Shown: in pieces, positions 24,804-34,638 of the stretch
Layout of the letters: each line of letters starts with the position of its first letter
Numbering within the stretch: the first letter of the stretch is position 1
Assembly: GCF_002217395.1 (NCBI RefSeq)
Contig: NZ_MUHD01000026.1
Span: forward strand, 50,748 to 114,747
Reading direction: 5' to 3'
DNA: 64,000 nt
DNA from: Flavobacterium plurextorum
GTDB lineage: Bacteria; Bacteroidota; Bacteroidia; Flavobacteriales; Flavobacteriaceae
Position numbers and translations under genes: made by a program
Notes under the pieces: model-generated
The model's database searches: none
Told to the model about the DNA's origin: nothing
What the model saw: only the letters and a program-made list of their open reading frames with translations

Positions 24804-26234
24804 ATGATTAAAGATAAAGGTATAACGTGCAAAGTGGTGGTTTTTTACAGCATGATGGTTGTGATGGTTTTATCATGTTCAAAAAAGATTAATAGTGTAA
24901 CAGAGGCGGATCCTTGGAAAAGAATGGAATTAACGATTAAAAGTATTCCTGAAACTCATTTTCCTGATAAAACATATAATATAAAAGATTTTGGAGCAGT
25001 AGCTGATGCAAAAACGTCAAACACTTTAGTTTTTGAAAAAGCAATTAAAGCTTGTGCATCAAATGGAGGAGGAAAAGTTTTGGTTCCGAATGGGAAATAT
25101 CTTACGGGTCCAATTCATTTAGAAAGTAATGTAAATCTGCATTTAGAAGATAATGCTGAGATTCTTTTTAGTTTGAATCCAAAAGAATATCCAATTGTAC
25201 ATACCTCTTGGGAAGGAACAGAAGTAATGAATTATTCACCGCTGATTTACGCTAAGAATAAAACGAATGTTGCTGTAACAGGAAAAGGAACTTTAAACGG
25301 ACAGGCAGACAGTACAAATTGGTGGATTTGGTCTGGCGGAAAAAACTACGGATGGAAAAAAGGCATTCCGTCTCAAAATGATCCAAACAATCGTGAAGTT
25401 TTGGTAGATATGGCTGAAAAAGGTGTTCCAGTATCAGAAAGAGTTTTTGGAGAAGGAAGGTATCTGCGACCAAATTTTATTGAGTTTTTTGAATGTAACA
25501 CAGTTTTAGTAAAGGATATAACAGTAATAAATGCTCCTTTTTGGATTTTACATCCTATCAAAACAAACAATATGATTATTGATGGTGTAACGGTAAACAG
25601 CCACGGACCAAACAACGATGGCTGCGATCCTGAGTATTCGCAAAACATAATAATAAGAAACTGTACTTTCAATACTGGTGATGACTGTATCGCTATTAAA
25701 GCTGGTCGTGATGCTGATGGAAGAAGAGTGGGATTACCAAGTAAAAATATCATTGTGCAAAACTGTAAAATGATCGACGGGCACGGAGGCGTAGTTATTG
25801 GAAGCGAAATATCAGCCGGAGTGAATAATGTTTTTGTAGAAAACTGCAATATGGACAGTCCAAATTTGGATCGTGCCATTCGAATCAAAACCAATTCCAA
25901 AAGAGGCGGTGTAATTGAAGATGTTTATGTTAGAAATCTCGAGGTAGGAACTGTTAAAGAATGTGTGCTGAAGTTAAACATGTTTTATAATGTATACGGA
26001 TCACAAACAGGAAATTTTATACCAACGATTAGAAACATAAGTCTTGAAAATGTAAATGTAAAAAATGGTGGAAAATATAGCGTTTGGGCAGAAGGTTACA
26101 AGGAGTCTCCAGTAGAAAATGTAACCCTTAAAAACGTAAAAATTCAAAAAGTAGATTCGATCTATAAATTAAAAAATGTGAAGAATATAAAATTTATTAA
26201 TACCTATATCAATGAAAGAAAAGTAAATAATTAA
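24804..26234 (+). CDS. GH28 polygalacturonase-type lipoprotein
   Basis: This 476-residue glycoside hydrolase cleaves galacturonate linkages in pectin. A lipobox VLSC (Cys25) makes it a probable lipoprotein. The right-handed beta-helix carries the GH28 catalytic set: Asp272 in NNDGCD, Asp293-Asp294 in NTGDDCIAIK, His327 in DGHGG, and Arg360-Ile-Lys362 (RIK) for the substrate carboxylate. The N-terminal pectate-lyase-like motif NIKDFGAVADAKTSNT is also typical. It is the first gene of the SusCD block and follows the perfect LacI operator. Endo or exo mode, and polygalacturonate or rhamnogalacturonan preference, cannot be told. Confidence 0.92.
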   Translation: MIKDKGITCKVVVFYSMMVVMVLSCSKKINSVTEADPWKRMELTIKSIPETHFPDKTYNIKDFGAVADAKTSNTLVFEKAIKACASNGGGKVLVPNGKYLTGPIHLESNVNLHLEDNAEILFSLNPKEYPIVHTSWEGTEVMNYSPLIYAKNKTNVAVTGKGTLNGQADSTNWWIWSGGKNYGWKKGIPSQNDPNNREVLVDMAEKGVPVSERVFGEGRYLRPNFIEFFECNTVLVKDITVINAPFWILHPIKTNNMIIDGVTVNSHGPNNDGCDPEYSQNIIIRNCTFNTGDDCIAIKAGRDADGRRVGLPSKNIIVQNCKMIDGHGGVVIGSEISAGVNNVFVENCNMDSPNLDRAIRIKTNSKRGGVIEDVYVRNLEVGTVKECVLKLNMFYNVYGSQTGNFIPTIRNISLENVNVKNGGKYSVWAEGYKESPVENVTLKNVKIQKVDSIYKLKNVKNIKFINTYINERKVNN

Positions 26235-26278
26235 GGACAAGTAACTATCAATTAACCAAAAAACCACTAAACAAAATT

Positions 26279-29200
26279 ATGAACATTAAACAATCATTAA
26301 AGAGAAAAATAAAATACAATATTGTATTTTTATTTTTCCTAAATTTTCTGGTGAGCTTTTCAGCAAAAGCACAGTCTACCACAATAGAAGGGAAAATTAC
26401 AGATGCATCGGGATTGTCACTGCCAGGGGTAAACATTAACGAGAAAGGAACCAAAAATGGAACTTCGACAGATTTTGAAGGAAGTTTCAAGATAAATGTA
26501 ACAAGTAATAAAGCAGTTTTAATAATAAGCTATTTGGGTTTTCAAACTCAAGAAGTAAGTATTGCTGGAAAAAGCAAAGTAAATGTTAGTCTTGTAGAGC
26601 AGTCAAATTCATTAAATGAAGTTGTAGTAGTAGGATACGGTTCTGTTAAGAAAACAGATCTTACTGGTTCTGTAAGTACAATTAGTGCGGCTACAATTAC
26701 AGAAAGAAACACAATCAGTCCGCTTGAAGCAATTCAGGGAAGTACTCCCGGAGTTCAAATTTCATCTAGTACAGGTCGTGCAGGTGATGGATTTAAAGTA
26801 GTAATTAGAGGAAATAACTCTCTAATCGCAGATTCTAGTAATCCAAGTATGGTTGGTTCTTCTCCGTTATATGTAGTTGACGGTGTTCCTATGGATGGAA
26901 TTGATTTCTTGAATCCACAAGATATTGCTAGAATGGATGTTTTAAAAGATGCATCTTCAGCGGCAATTTATGGATCTAGAGGATCTAATGGAGTTATTAT
27001 AGTTACGACAAAAAGTGGTACAAGTGCAAAAGCAGGTATCAGCGTAACATTTGATACTTCTTATGGAAATAAAACAGCAGCTAGACTTCCAAAAATGATG
27101 ACGGGAGAAGAATGGTGGAAATTTCACCAAGTTGCTTACATGAGTGCTACTCCTGCAACTCAGACTCCAGCTCAATTAGCTGCATTAGCAGGAAACCAAA
27201 GTCCATTATTAGTTTCTCGTGCCAATAGCGGTTACAATTATGACTGGTATGATGCGGTACTTAAAACTGGAATGACGGAGAATAATTATTTGAATATTTC
27301 GGGTCGTTCAGATTCTGGTTTGAGTTATAACTTAGGATTTGGTATTCAAAGTGACAGAGGTCTTATCGATAATGATTCAACAGACAAATACTCTTTTAAA
27401 TTAGGATTAAATCATAAAATAAATGACAAGTTTTCTACAGGTGTAAATGTTACAATTGCTAGATTAGACAATCAATTAGGAAGTGATTTAGCTATGCAGG
27501 ATGCTTTTAGATTAAGCCCTTTAATGTCTCCTTGGGCTGTTGATGCAGCAGGAAATGAAAAAGTAGGAACTTTATTTTTCTTACCTGGTAAATTAACTTA
27601 TCCTGATGGTTCTTGGGCAATTAATAAAACGTCTACAGTAAACCCATTAATGGAAATTGCTAATTCTTCTCAAACAGAGAAAACATGGCAGACAGTTGGT
27701 AATGCTTATTTTCAATACCAGCCTCTAAAATGGCTTTCGTTCAAAACGACGTTTGCAGCAGGTATCATGGATACGCAAGGTTCAAAATCTTATACTGCAC
27801 AAACAAATGCTGGTGTAACATTAAACGGAAAAAACTCTGCAACTCTTGAAAACTCAAATAATTTCAATTATACTTGGGACAATCAAATTGATTTAAAACA
27901 TACTTTTAATGGAGTACATGATTTTAGTTTGTTATTGTTACAAAGTTTGTACTCAAATGTTGATGAGTTTTCTTCTTTGTACTCTAACAATCAGCCTTTT
28001 GATGTAGGAACGGATAATATGGGATCTGGTGTACAAACCAGTTATGTAGTAAAATCATCTTATGCAAAGAATACTTTAAACTCTTATGCTGTTCGTTTAA
28101 ACTACGCTTATAAGGATAAATATTTAATTACAGCTTCTACAAGATGGGATGGTTCTTCTGTTTTATCTCAAGGAAATAAATGGCAGAGTTTCCCTTCTGT
28201 AGCATTAGGATGGAAAATCAGCAAAGAATCTTTCTTAGAAAACAGTTCAGTAGTTTCTGATTTAAAATTGCGTGCGAGTTTAGGTTATACAGGAAATGAT
28301 AACGTTGCACCATATACTTCTCAAGCATTACTAAATCAGCAGACATTTTATGCTGCAGGAGCAAATGTTGTTTCTGGATGGCAGTCAGAAAATTTAGCAA
28401 ATCCTGATTTAACTTGGGAAAAAACTAGAGAGTACAATTTAGGAGTTGATTTTGGATTCTTAAAAAACCGTATTAGTGGTAGTGTTGATGTTTATGACAG
28501 ATTATCTGATGACTTAATTTACAAGCAGCAATTACCAGCAGAAACAGGTTGGAAAAATACATTTGCAAATGTTGGATCTGTAAGTAACAAAGGTATTGAG
28601 GTTTTATTGACAACAAAAAATATTAAATCTAAAAATGTAAATTGGGAAACAACTTTTACATTCACGAAAAACGTAAACAAGTTAGAGTCAATTTACAATC
28701 AAGATAAAGTAAGTGATATTGGTAATAAATTGATCCTTGGTTCACCTTTGAATCCTAACTACAATTATGTTTATGATGGAGTTTGGCAGGAAAGTGAAGC
28801 AGCTAAGGCAGCGACTTACGGAATGGCACCTGGACAAGCGAGACCAAAAGACTTAAATGGTGATGGTAAATTTAATCAGGACGATAGAACTGTAATTGGT
28901 AATCCAAACCCAGAATGGCAGGGAAGTTTTTATTCAAAATTAACTGTTGGACAGTTTGATTTCAATTTCTCAGTTTTAACTAGTCAAGGACAAACTGTTT
29001 TGAGTACTTTCCACCAAAACTTTGCTGATGTCAGCGATAGAGGACGTCAGAAAATAGCAATGGACTATTTTATTCCAACTAACGGAACAGGAATCGCAGC
29101 TAATGCGAATAATGAAAATCCAAGACCTGGACCAGTTGCAACAGGAGCAGGAGCTTATTGGACTTCTTTGTTTGGATATTATAGAGACGCATCTTACGTG

Positions 29201-29410
29201 AAAATTAAAAATATATCTTTAGGTTATACACTAGATTCTGAATTGTTGAGAAAACTAAAAATCAGTAATCTAAGAGTTTATGTAAATGTTTTAGACCCAT
29301 TTGTATTTACAAAATTTGACGGATACGATCCAGAGTGGGCAGGTTCGCCATTTGGAGTAAATCGTCCAGCATCTGTTACTACACAATTGGGATTAAGTGT
29401 TAAATTTTAA
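26279..29410 (+). CDS. SusC-like TonB-dependent oligosaccharide transporter
   Basis: This 1043-residue outer-membrane transporter imports oligosaccharides with its SusD partner. It has a signal peptide (to about residue 32, AKAQ), a carboxypeptidase-regulatory-like domain (TTIEGKITDASGLSLPGVNI), then a TonB box region (EVVVVGYGSVKKTDLTG) and plug (LEAIQGSTPGVQIS and YGSRGSNGVIIVTTK), and a long beta-barrel ending in TQLGLSVKF. Length and order are standard for SusC. It lies 44 bp after GH28 and 12 bp before susD. By context it imports pectic oligosaccharides. Confidence 0.95.
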   Translation: MNIKQSLKRKIKYNIVFLFFLNFLVSFSAKAQSTTIEGKITDASGLSLPGVNINEKGTKNGTSTDFEGSFKINVTSNKAVLIISYLGFQTQEVSIAGKSKVNVSLVEQSNSLNEVVVVGYGSVKKTDLTGSVSTISAATITERNTISPLEAIQGSTPGVQISSSTGRAGDGFKVVIRGNNSLIADSSNPSMVGSSPLYVVDGVPMDGIDFLNPQDIARMDVLKDASSAAIYGSRGSNGVIIVTTKSGTSAKAGISVTFDTSYGNKTAARLPKMMTGEEWWKFHQVAYMSATPATQTPAQLAALAGNQSPLLVSRANSGYNYDWYDAVLKTGMTENNYLNISGRSDSGLSYNLGFGIQSDRGLIDNDSTDKYSFKLGLNHKINDKFSTGVNVTIARLDNQLGSDLAMQDAFRLSPLMSPWAVDAAGNEKVGTLFFLPGKLTYPDGSWAINKTSTVNPLMEIANSSQTEKTWQTVGNAYFQYQPLKWLSFKTTFAAGIMDTQGSKSYTAQTNAGVTLNGKNSATLENSNNFNYTWDNQIDLKHTFNGVHDFSLLLLQSLYSNVDEFSSLYSNNQPFDVGTDNMGSGVQTSYVVKSSYAKNTLNSYAVRLNYAYKDKYLITASTRWDGSSVLSQGNKWQSFPSVALGWKISKESFLENSSVVSDLKLRASLGYTGNDNVAPYTSQALLNQQTFYAAGANVVSGWQSENLANPDLTWEKTREYNLGVDFGFLKNRISGSVDVYDRLSDDLIYKQQLPAETGWKNTFANVGSVSNKGIEVLLTTKNIKSKNVNWETTFTFTKNVNKLESIYNQDKVSDIGNKLILGSPLNPNYNYVYDGVWQESEAAKAATYGMAPGQARPKDLNGDGKFNQDDRTVIGNPNPEWQGSFYSKLTVGQFDFNFSVLTSQGQTVLSTFHQNFADVSDRGRQKIAMDYFIPTNGTGIAANANNENPRPGPVATGAGAYWTSLFGYYRDASYVKIKNISLGYTLDSELLRKLKISNLRVYVNVLDPFVFTKFDGYDPEWAGSPFGVNRPASVTTQLGLSVKF

Positions 29411-29422
29411 TAAAGATATCAA

Positions 29423-31096
29423 ATGAAAAAAATAATAATAATGTTAGGAATAATTGCTGTATCTGTTAGTTCATGCAGTGATTATATTGAAGAAGAAAGC
29501 CGTTCTTATGTACCGGCAGATGCAACGTATAAAACAGCATCAGGATTTCAATTATTGGTAAATACAAATTATGCATGGCTAAAAGGCATATATGGAGGAA
29601 ATCCTTGGCTTTTTGAGTCAGGAACAGATATGTATGCAGAAGGAAGAGGGCCAGAACCTGCAGGTTTAAGTCAGTACACGCTTTTAATACCTTCATCAGA
29701 TAATGTGGCAGATTTATACAATCCTTGCTATCAGTTGATTCAGGCGGTAAATAAAACGATTCATTTTTCGACTTTAACAGAGCAGACTTCAATTTTAAAT
29801 GCTCAAGTTGGTGAAGCAAGGTTTTTAAGAGCACAGGCTTACTTTTTGTTGGTGCAGACTTACGGTGGTGTTCCAGTTGTAAACGATTATATTTCAACAC
29901 CAATTTTATCTTTTACTAGAAATTCAGCTGAAGAAGTATATACACAGATTATTGGTGATTTAGATTTCGCATTGGCAAATGTTGGAACTGCAGCTTACAG
30001 CTCAGCAGGAAAAGTAAACAAAAGAGCCGTAAATGATTTATTGGCAAAAGTTTATTTAACAAGAGGATATGAAACATTTGGTAAAGCAGATGATTTTACT
30101 AAGGCTGCAGGTTATGCTGATGCTGCGATTGCAGGACAGACTTTGGCAATTGCTTTTGATCAATTGTTCAAACCTGGAAACGATTTAAATGCTGAAACGA
30201 TTTTTTCTGTACAATATGATAAAGCATCAACAAGTACAGATCCAACAAAATTGGGGAACAATCAGTTTTACTATTTTAGTTCATACTTAGGAGGAGCAGA
30301 AACTGGAGCACCGTTAAGAAGCTACAATTTATGTCCAACAGATTATGCTTTAGGATTATATGAAAAAGGAGATAAAAGATGGGACGCTACTTTCATGACT
30401 GAAATTCTTGAAGGTCCAGAAACTACAAATGGTGTTACTAAAACTATTTTGTACTATCCATACTATAGAAGTTCAAATCCAGCATCATTAAAAGTAAGAC
30501 ACTTTTACGAGCCAAAATGGTTTACTGCGGCTGACAGAGCAGCTTGGAATACAGCTAATGCCTCAAGAAAATCGGCTACGTTTGTTTACCATCCTTGGGG
30601 AGAGTATTCTGCCGCTCACACTTTAATTAAAAATTTAGACTGTTATACTATTCCAGTGAAGAAGTTTGATGATCCAGATCCAACTACACCTTCAAGCACA
30701 GGACCAGTAAGTACCAGAGATATTATCGTATCTCGTTTGGGAGAAACGTACTTAATTGCGGCAGAAGCATATTTAAAAGCAGGACAACCAGGAACAGGTT
30801 TAGATCGTTTAAATGAAGTACGAAAAAGAGCAGGAGTTGTCAATGCAACAATCGGACAATTCACTATCGATTATATTCTTGATGAAAGAGGAAGAGAATT
30901 GTTAGGCGAATATAAAAGATGGTTTGATTTGAAGCGTACTGGAACATTAGTTGACAGAGCTTCAGCATACAATTATAAAATTAAAGCATCCAACTTTGTT
31001 GGTGTAGGCGGTAAACTTAAAATCTTAAGACCAATTCCACAATCGGTTTTAGATTTAAACCAAAATAAAGATTTTCCTCAGAATCCTGGTTATTAG
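29423..31096 (+). CDS. SusD-like outer-membrane glycan-binding lipoprotein
   Basis: This 557-residue surface lipoprotein forms the lid on SusC. It has a lipoprotein signal (ISVSSCSDYIEEE-type lipobox VSSC, Cys18). TPR-like helices are visible (GEARFLRAQAYFLLVQTYGGVPVV, RAVNDLLAKVYLTRGYETF). The C-terminal RagB/SusD segment includes RLGETYLIAAEAYLKAGQPG and DERGRELLGEYKRWFDLKRTGT. The gene directly follows susC. Substrate is inferred as pectin fragments from neighbours. Confidence 0.95.
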   Translation: MKKIIIMLGIIAVSVSSCSDYIEEESRSYVPADATYKTASGFQLLVNTNYAWLKGIYGGNPWLFESGTDMYAEGRGPEPAGLSQYTLLIPSSDNVADLYNPCYQLIQAVNKTIHFSTLTEQTSILNAQVGEARFLRAQAYFLLVQTYGGVPVVNDYISTPILSFTRNSAEEVYTQIIGDLDFALANVGTAAYSSAGKVNKRAVNDLLAKVYLTRGYETFGKADDFTKAAGYADAAIAGQTLAIAFDQLFKPGNDLNAETIFSVQYDKASTSTDPTKLGNNQFYYFSSYLGGAETGAPLRSYNLCPTDYALGLYEKGDKRWDATFMTEILEGPETTNGVTKTILYYPYYRSSNPASLKVRHFYEPKWFTAADRAAWNTANASRKSATFVYHPWGEYSAAHTLIKNLDCYTIPVKKFDDPDPTTPSSTGPVSTRDIIVSRLGETYLIAAEAYLKAGQPGTGLDRLNEVRKRAGVVNATIGQFTIDYILDERGRELLGEYKRWFDLKRTGTLVDRASAYNYKIKASNFVGVGGKLKILRPIPQSVLDLNQNKDFPQNPGY

Positions 31097-31141
31097 TAAT
31101 TGATTAATATTTTGAGACTATTGTTTTTTTGAAGCAGTTAA

Positions 31142-31173
31142 AAAGGAGTTTGGCCACAGTGTCGAACTCCTTT
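31142..31173 (+). terminator. Weak hairpin between susD and esterase
   Basis: Arms AAAGGAGTT (31142-31150) and AACTCCTTT (31165-31173) flank a 14-nt loop, and are followed by CTTAAC rather than a long T run. It may be a partial terminator that lowers expression of the downstream enzyme genes, or an mRNA-stabilising hairpin for susCD. Confidence 0.4.
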
Positions 31174-31199
31174 CTTAACTAAAAAGTAAAAGGATTTTA

Positions 31200-32135
31200 A
31201 TGCGAAAAATTGTATTGATTTTATTATGGGTTACATGCTTTGCAAATGCACAGCAGACTTACAGTGTCGACACTTCGTACACTGTAAAAAGCACCTATGC
31301 TAAATTGATAAAAAAATATCCGTTGATTACAATTCCAGTTATCGATGAGAATGAAAACGTCGATAAAATTAGCGATGTGGCTTATCTTAAATCAAAAGAA
31401 AGAACATTGCATTTAGATGCTTTTGTAAATAAGAAACAAAAACAAAATCCGGCTGTAATCATGATTCATGGCGGTGGATGGAGATCAGGAAATAAAAGTC
31501 AAATGAATCCTTTGGCGCAAGAAATAGCTTCAAAAGGTTATTCTTGTTTTACAATAGAATACAGATTATCGCTTGAAGCAAAATATCCATACGGTGTGTA
31601 TGATGTAAAAAATGCGATTAGATTTATAAAAGATAATGCAAAGAAATTCAATGTAGATCCAAACAAAATTGCGGTTTTAGGCTGTTCCTCGGGAGGTCAA
31701 ATGGCAGCTTTGATTGGTACAACAAATGGAAATTCTGCTTTTGATGATCCTTCAAATAAAAGTAAATCATCTTCAAAAGTAAATGCAATTATCAATGTAG
31801 ACGGCATTTTAGCATTTAGGCATCCAGAATCTTCAGAGGGAGAGATGGCATCGTTTTGGCTGGGAGGTTCTTATGAAGAAAAAACAGAGAACTGGAAAAA
31901 CGCATCGGCTTTAAGCCATACCAATAAAAACACACCTCCAATATTGTTTATAAACAGCAGTATCGACAGGTTTCATGCCGGAAGAGATGATATGATAAAA
32001 ATTCTAAATCAATATAAGATTTATAATGAAGTTCATACAATCGAAAATTCGCCTCATTCCTTCTGGTTTTTTCAGCCTTGGTTTAATCCAACCGTTGATT
32101 TTACAACTAATTTTTTAAAAAAGACATTCAAATAA
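31200..32135 (+). CDS. Secreted alpha/beta-hydrolase esterase of the pectin locus
   Basis: This 311-residue exported serine esterase has a signal peptide (to about residue 18, ANAQ), the oxyanion motif MIHGGGWRSG (about 88-97), nucleophile elbow GCSSGG (Ser163), an acid near DRFHAGRDDM and a catalytic His in SPHSFWFF. The family includes acetyl and feruloyl esterases (BD-FAE type). The preceding 103-bp gap includes a hairpin. It is followed 11 bp later by the DUF4861 gene. The likely job is removing acetyl or other esters from imported pectin fragments, by context. Confidence 0.85.
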   Translation: MRKIVLILLWVTCFANAQQTYSVDTSYTVKSTYAKLIKKYPLITIPVIDENENVDKISDVAYLKSKERTLHLDAFVNKKQKQNPAVIMIHGGGWRSGNKSQMNPLAQEIASKGYSCFTIEYRLSLEAKYPYGVYDVKNAIRFIKDNAKKFNVDPNKIAVLGCSSGGQMAALIGTTNGNSAFDDPSNKSKSSSKVNAIINVDGILAFRHPESSEGEMASFWLGGSYEEKTENWKNASALSHTNKNTPPILFINSSIDRFHAGRDDMIKILNQYKIYNEVHTIENSPHSFWFFQPWFNPTVDFTTNFLKKTFK

Positions 32136-32146
32136 TTGCAATAAAA

Positions 32147-33112
32147 ATGAAAACAAAAATCACAGTCGCAGCCTTATTTTTAATTGGTTTTACATCAGTA
32201 AATGCTCAAAAGTATGATATTAAAACTGCTAAAACATATGCCGAAATTTCTGCTAAAACAGATGGACATTGGGAGGGAAGAAAATACAAAGGCGGTACCG
32301 TTTTTAAAAATGTAGATCGATTAAAATTAGCTCCAGAGCATACAGATCACTCTTTTGATATTCGTTATGAAGGTCCAGGATGGGAAAGTAACCGAATTGG
32401 ATATCGTTTGTATCTAGACTGGAGAAATGCAATTGATATTTTTGGAAAGAAAACTTCTAAAATGATTCTGCCAATTGTAGGTCAGGATAATTTCGATTCG
32501 TATCACGAAATGAGCGATTGGGGAGCGGATATTCTAAAAGCAGGAAAAGGAATTGGGATTGGATCAATTGATCGTTATTTAAACAATGAAAAACTGCATT
32601 TCCGTGAAGTAGATTCTACGATTGCCACTGTTGTAAATAAAAACAACGAATCTGGTGTAAAAGTGAATTATTATGGATGGAAAACTGCTTCTGATAAAAT
32701 TGATTTTACTTCGACTTTAACGATAAAACCAGATCAGTTGTATACAAAACATACGATTCAGGCTTCAAAAGAAATTAAAGGAATTTGTACTGGAATTGTA
32801 AAACAGAAAAATGCAGAACTTCTTAAAAAAGAAAGCAAAAACAAAAAATGGGCATATTTGGCCACTTACGGCGTACAGTCTTTAGTTCCAGATAAATTAG
32901 GAATGGCTATTTTTTATGAAGTAAACACAATCGAAAATATTGCGGACACTGATTTAGATTATTTATTAGTTTTTAAACCAACGACAAAAGCGACTTCATT
33001 TTACCTTTTAGGCGCTTGGGAACAAGAACAAAACGGGATAAAATCGAAAGAAGAATTCGTGAAATATTTAGATGCTCAATTAGAAATTCTAAACAAAAAA
33101 GGAAAAATGTAG
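32147..33112 (+). CDS. DUF4861 family secreted protein
   Basis: This 321-residue exported protein has a signal peptide ending VNAQ (about residue 20). It matches the DUF4861 family in features: early FKNVDRLKLAPEHTDHSFDIRYEGPGWESNRIGYRLYLDWRNAIDIFGKK and a long beta-rich body with EMSDWGADILKAGKGIGIGS. This family is recurrent in pectin loci of Bacteroidota, but its reaction is not established to my knowledge. The conserved Trp, His and Asp residues in the HDHSF and GPGWES regions could form a carbohydrate-binding or catalytic cleft. It is co-oriented with the esterase and GH105 genes. Confidence 0.75.
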   Translation: MKTKITVAALFLIGFTSVNAQKYDIKTAKTYAEISAKTDGHWEGRKYKGGTVFKNVDRLKLAPEHTDHSFDIRYEGPGWESNRIGYRLYLDWRNAIDIFGKKTSKMILPIVGQDNFDSYHEMSDWGADILKAGKGIGIGSIDRYLNNEKLHFREVDSTIATVVNKNNESGVKVNYYGWKTASDKIDFTSTLTIKPDQLYTKHTIQASKEIKGICTGIVKQKNAELLKKESKNKKWAYLATYGVQSLVPDKLGMAIFYEVNTIENIADTDLDYLLVFKPTTKATSFYLLGAWEQEQNGIKSKEEFVKYLDAQLEILNKKGKM

Positions 33113-33130
33113 ATTTTAGTTTTTTGCCGC

Positions 33131-33148
33131 TCCCGACAGCTATCGGGA
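33131..33148. repeat. REP-like palindrome, copy 2
   Basis: TCCCGACAGCTATCGGGA, one base from the family core TCCCGATAGCTATCGGGA; lies 18 bp after the DUF4861 stop. Confidence 0.75.
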
Positions 33149-33386
33149 TAAATGAGTAAAAAAAGATGAAAAAAAATCTGTTAGATCTGCTGGATCTGCG
33201 TGAAAATAATTTCACACATAAAAACATAGAATTTATTGTGTTTTAAAAGTGTATAAAAAGAAACTTACTTCTTACACATTGAATAATAGGTGTGTTAGTG
33301 AAAGTGAAACGCCTTTTGTCAAGTATCAAAAGCTATGTTTCTAAGCGTTTAAGATACAAGCAAAGAATAATCCAAATAATCCATTA

Positions 33387-33404
33387 TCCCGATAGCTGTC
33401 GGGA
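33387..33404. repeat. REP-like palindrome, copy 3
   Basis: TCCCGATAGCTGTCGGGA, the mirror variant of copy 2, followed by GTGGTAAAAC as in other copies. It ends 21 bp before the GH105 start and so may affect translation or mRNA stability. Confidence 0.75.
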
Positions 33405-33425
33405 GTGGTAAAACAAAATATAAGA

Positions 33426-34625
33426 ATGAATTATAAAAAAACAGTCTTTGCATTTTTCTTGTTGTACAGCATTTTTACAATTGGTCAGAACAATGATAAT
33501 CAGAATAAAATTGCAGTTTCGGCAAATTCAAAATGGTCAGAGAAAACAGCAGTAACAATTTTGAATAAATATCCCAAAGCTTGGCAGATCGACGGAACCG
33601 AGAAACCAAAATGGGATTATAAAATGAGCTTGACTTTGTCTGCTTTTGAGAAACTGTATTTGAAAACAAAAGACAAAAAATATCTCAATTACATCAAAGA
33701 ATATGCAGATGAACTAATTGACAGCAATGGAAACATCGCTAAATATGATATTAAAGAATACAATATTGATTATGTAAATCCGGGGAAACTGTTGTTTAAC
33801 TTATATGAGGAAACAAAAGACAATCGCTATTTAACGGTTATCAAACAATTAAGAACACAGCTTGAAAGTCAGCCAAGAACACCAAGTGGAGGATTTTGGC
33901 ACAAACAAATTTATCCAAATCAAATGTGGATTGATGGTTTGTATATGGCAGAACCTTTTTATGCTCAATATACAGTTAAGTATGAAAAGGGTAAAAGTTT
34001 AGACGATATAGCGAAACAGTTTGAATTGGTTCACAATCATTTATTAGATAAAAAGACAGGATTACCTTATCAGGCTTGGGATGAAAGTAAAGAAATTGGC
34101 TGGGCAAATAAAGAAACAGGAACTTCGCCAACAATATGGAGCAGAGGAATTGGATGGTATATGATGGCATTGGTAGAAACATTGGATTATTTCCCTAAAA
34201 GCAATCCAAAGCAAAAAGAATTAGTAAGTTATTTGAATGAAATAGCAAAGAATTCGGTTAAGGCTCAAAGCCCTTCAGGATTGTGGTATCAAGTTGCCGA
34301 TAAACCGGAACTGTCAGGCAATTATCTAGAATCTTCAGGTTCTGCAATGATTATTTATGTTTTGGCAAAAGGTGCTGATAAGGGATATTTAAATGTATCG
34401 TACAAAAAAACAGCACAAAAATCTTTTGATGCGTATGTAAAAGAATTTGTCAAAACAAATGAAAGTAATGAGATTACGATTTCAAATGTTTCATCAAATG
34501 TAGGATTGGGTGGAAAACCTTTTCGTGATGGTTCAAATGAATATTATGCAAAAAGCAAAGCAAAAGATAACAGTTCGCCTGCATTAGCAGCATTTTTGTT
34601 AAGTGCAGTGGAATTAAATAAATAA
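33426..34625 (+). CDS. GH105 unsaturated uronyl hydrolase, paralogue 1
   Basis: GH105 enzymes release the unsaturated uronate from lyase-made pectic oligosaccharides by hydration. The 399-residue protein (start at MNYKKTVFAFFLLYS; an ATG 21 bp upstream is less likely) has a signal peptide and the alpha/alpha-barrel pattern. Asp170 in QMWIDGLYMAEPF is the expected catalytic acid. Unlike its two neighbours, the motif that reads YHGWDES or FHAWDES there is YQAWDES here, with Gln216 in place of the conserved His. A His is still present in FWHKQIYP. It is the first of three tandem paralogues. Altered substrate range is possible. Confidence 0.88.
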   Translation: MNYKKTVFAFFLLYSIFTIGQNNDNQNKIAVSANSKWSEKTAVTILNKYPKAWQIDGTEKPKWDYKMSLTLSAFEKLYLKTKDKKYLNYIKEYADELIDSNGNIAKYDIKEYNIDYVNPGKLLFNLYEETKDNRYLTVIKQLRTQLESQPRTPSGGFWHKQIYPNQMWIDGLYMAEPFYAQYTVKYEKGKSLDDIAKQFELVHNHLLDKKTGLPYQAWDESKEIGWANKETGTSPTIWSRGIGWYMMALVETLDYFPKSNPKQKELVSYLNEIAKNSVKAQSPSGLWYQVADKPELSGNYLESSGSAMIIYVLAKGADKGYLNVSYKKTAQKSFDAYVKEFVKTNESNEITISNVSSNVGLGGKPFRDGSNEYYAKSKAKDNSSPALAAFLLSAVELNK

Positions 34626-34638
34626 CAAACGATTTATT

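Larger units (their letters stand above)
33113..33425. other. Intergenic gap with repeat elements
   Basis: This 313-bp gap before the first GH105 gene holds two REP-like palindromes (33131-33148 and 33387-33404) flanking a stretch with AAATCTGnTnnATCTGCG-type sequence (from 33174). The same AAATCTGCTAAATCTGCG-like run occurs near 42628. No ORF is seen. Confidence 0.6.

Noticed and set aside
25373..25900. 175-codon minus-strand frame inside the first GH28 gene
   Set aside because: It is a shadow of a strongly coding sense frame with catalytic motifs.
31142..31173. Hairpin after susD considered a full terminator
   Set aside because: The T run is too short, and the downstream enzymes fit the same locus, so only partial termination is likely.
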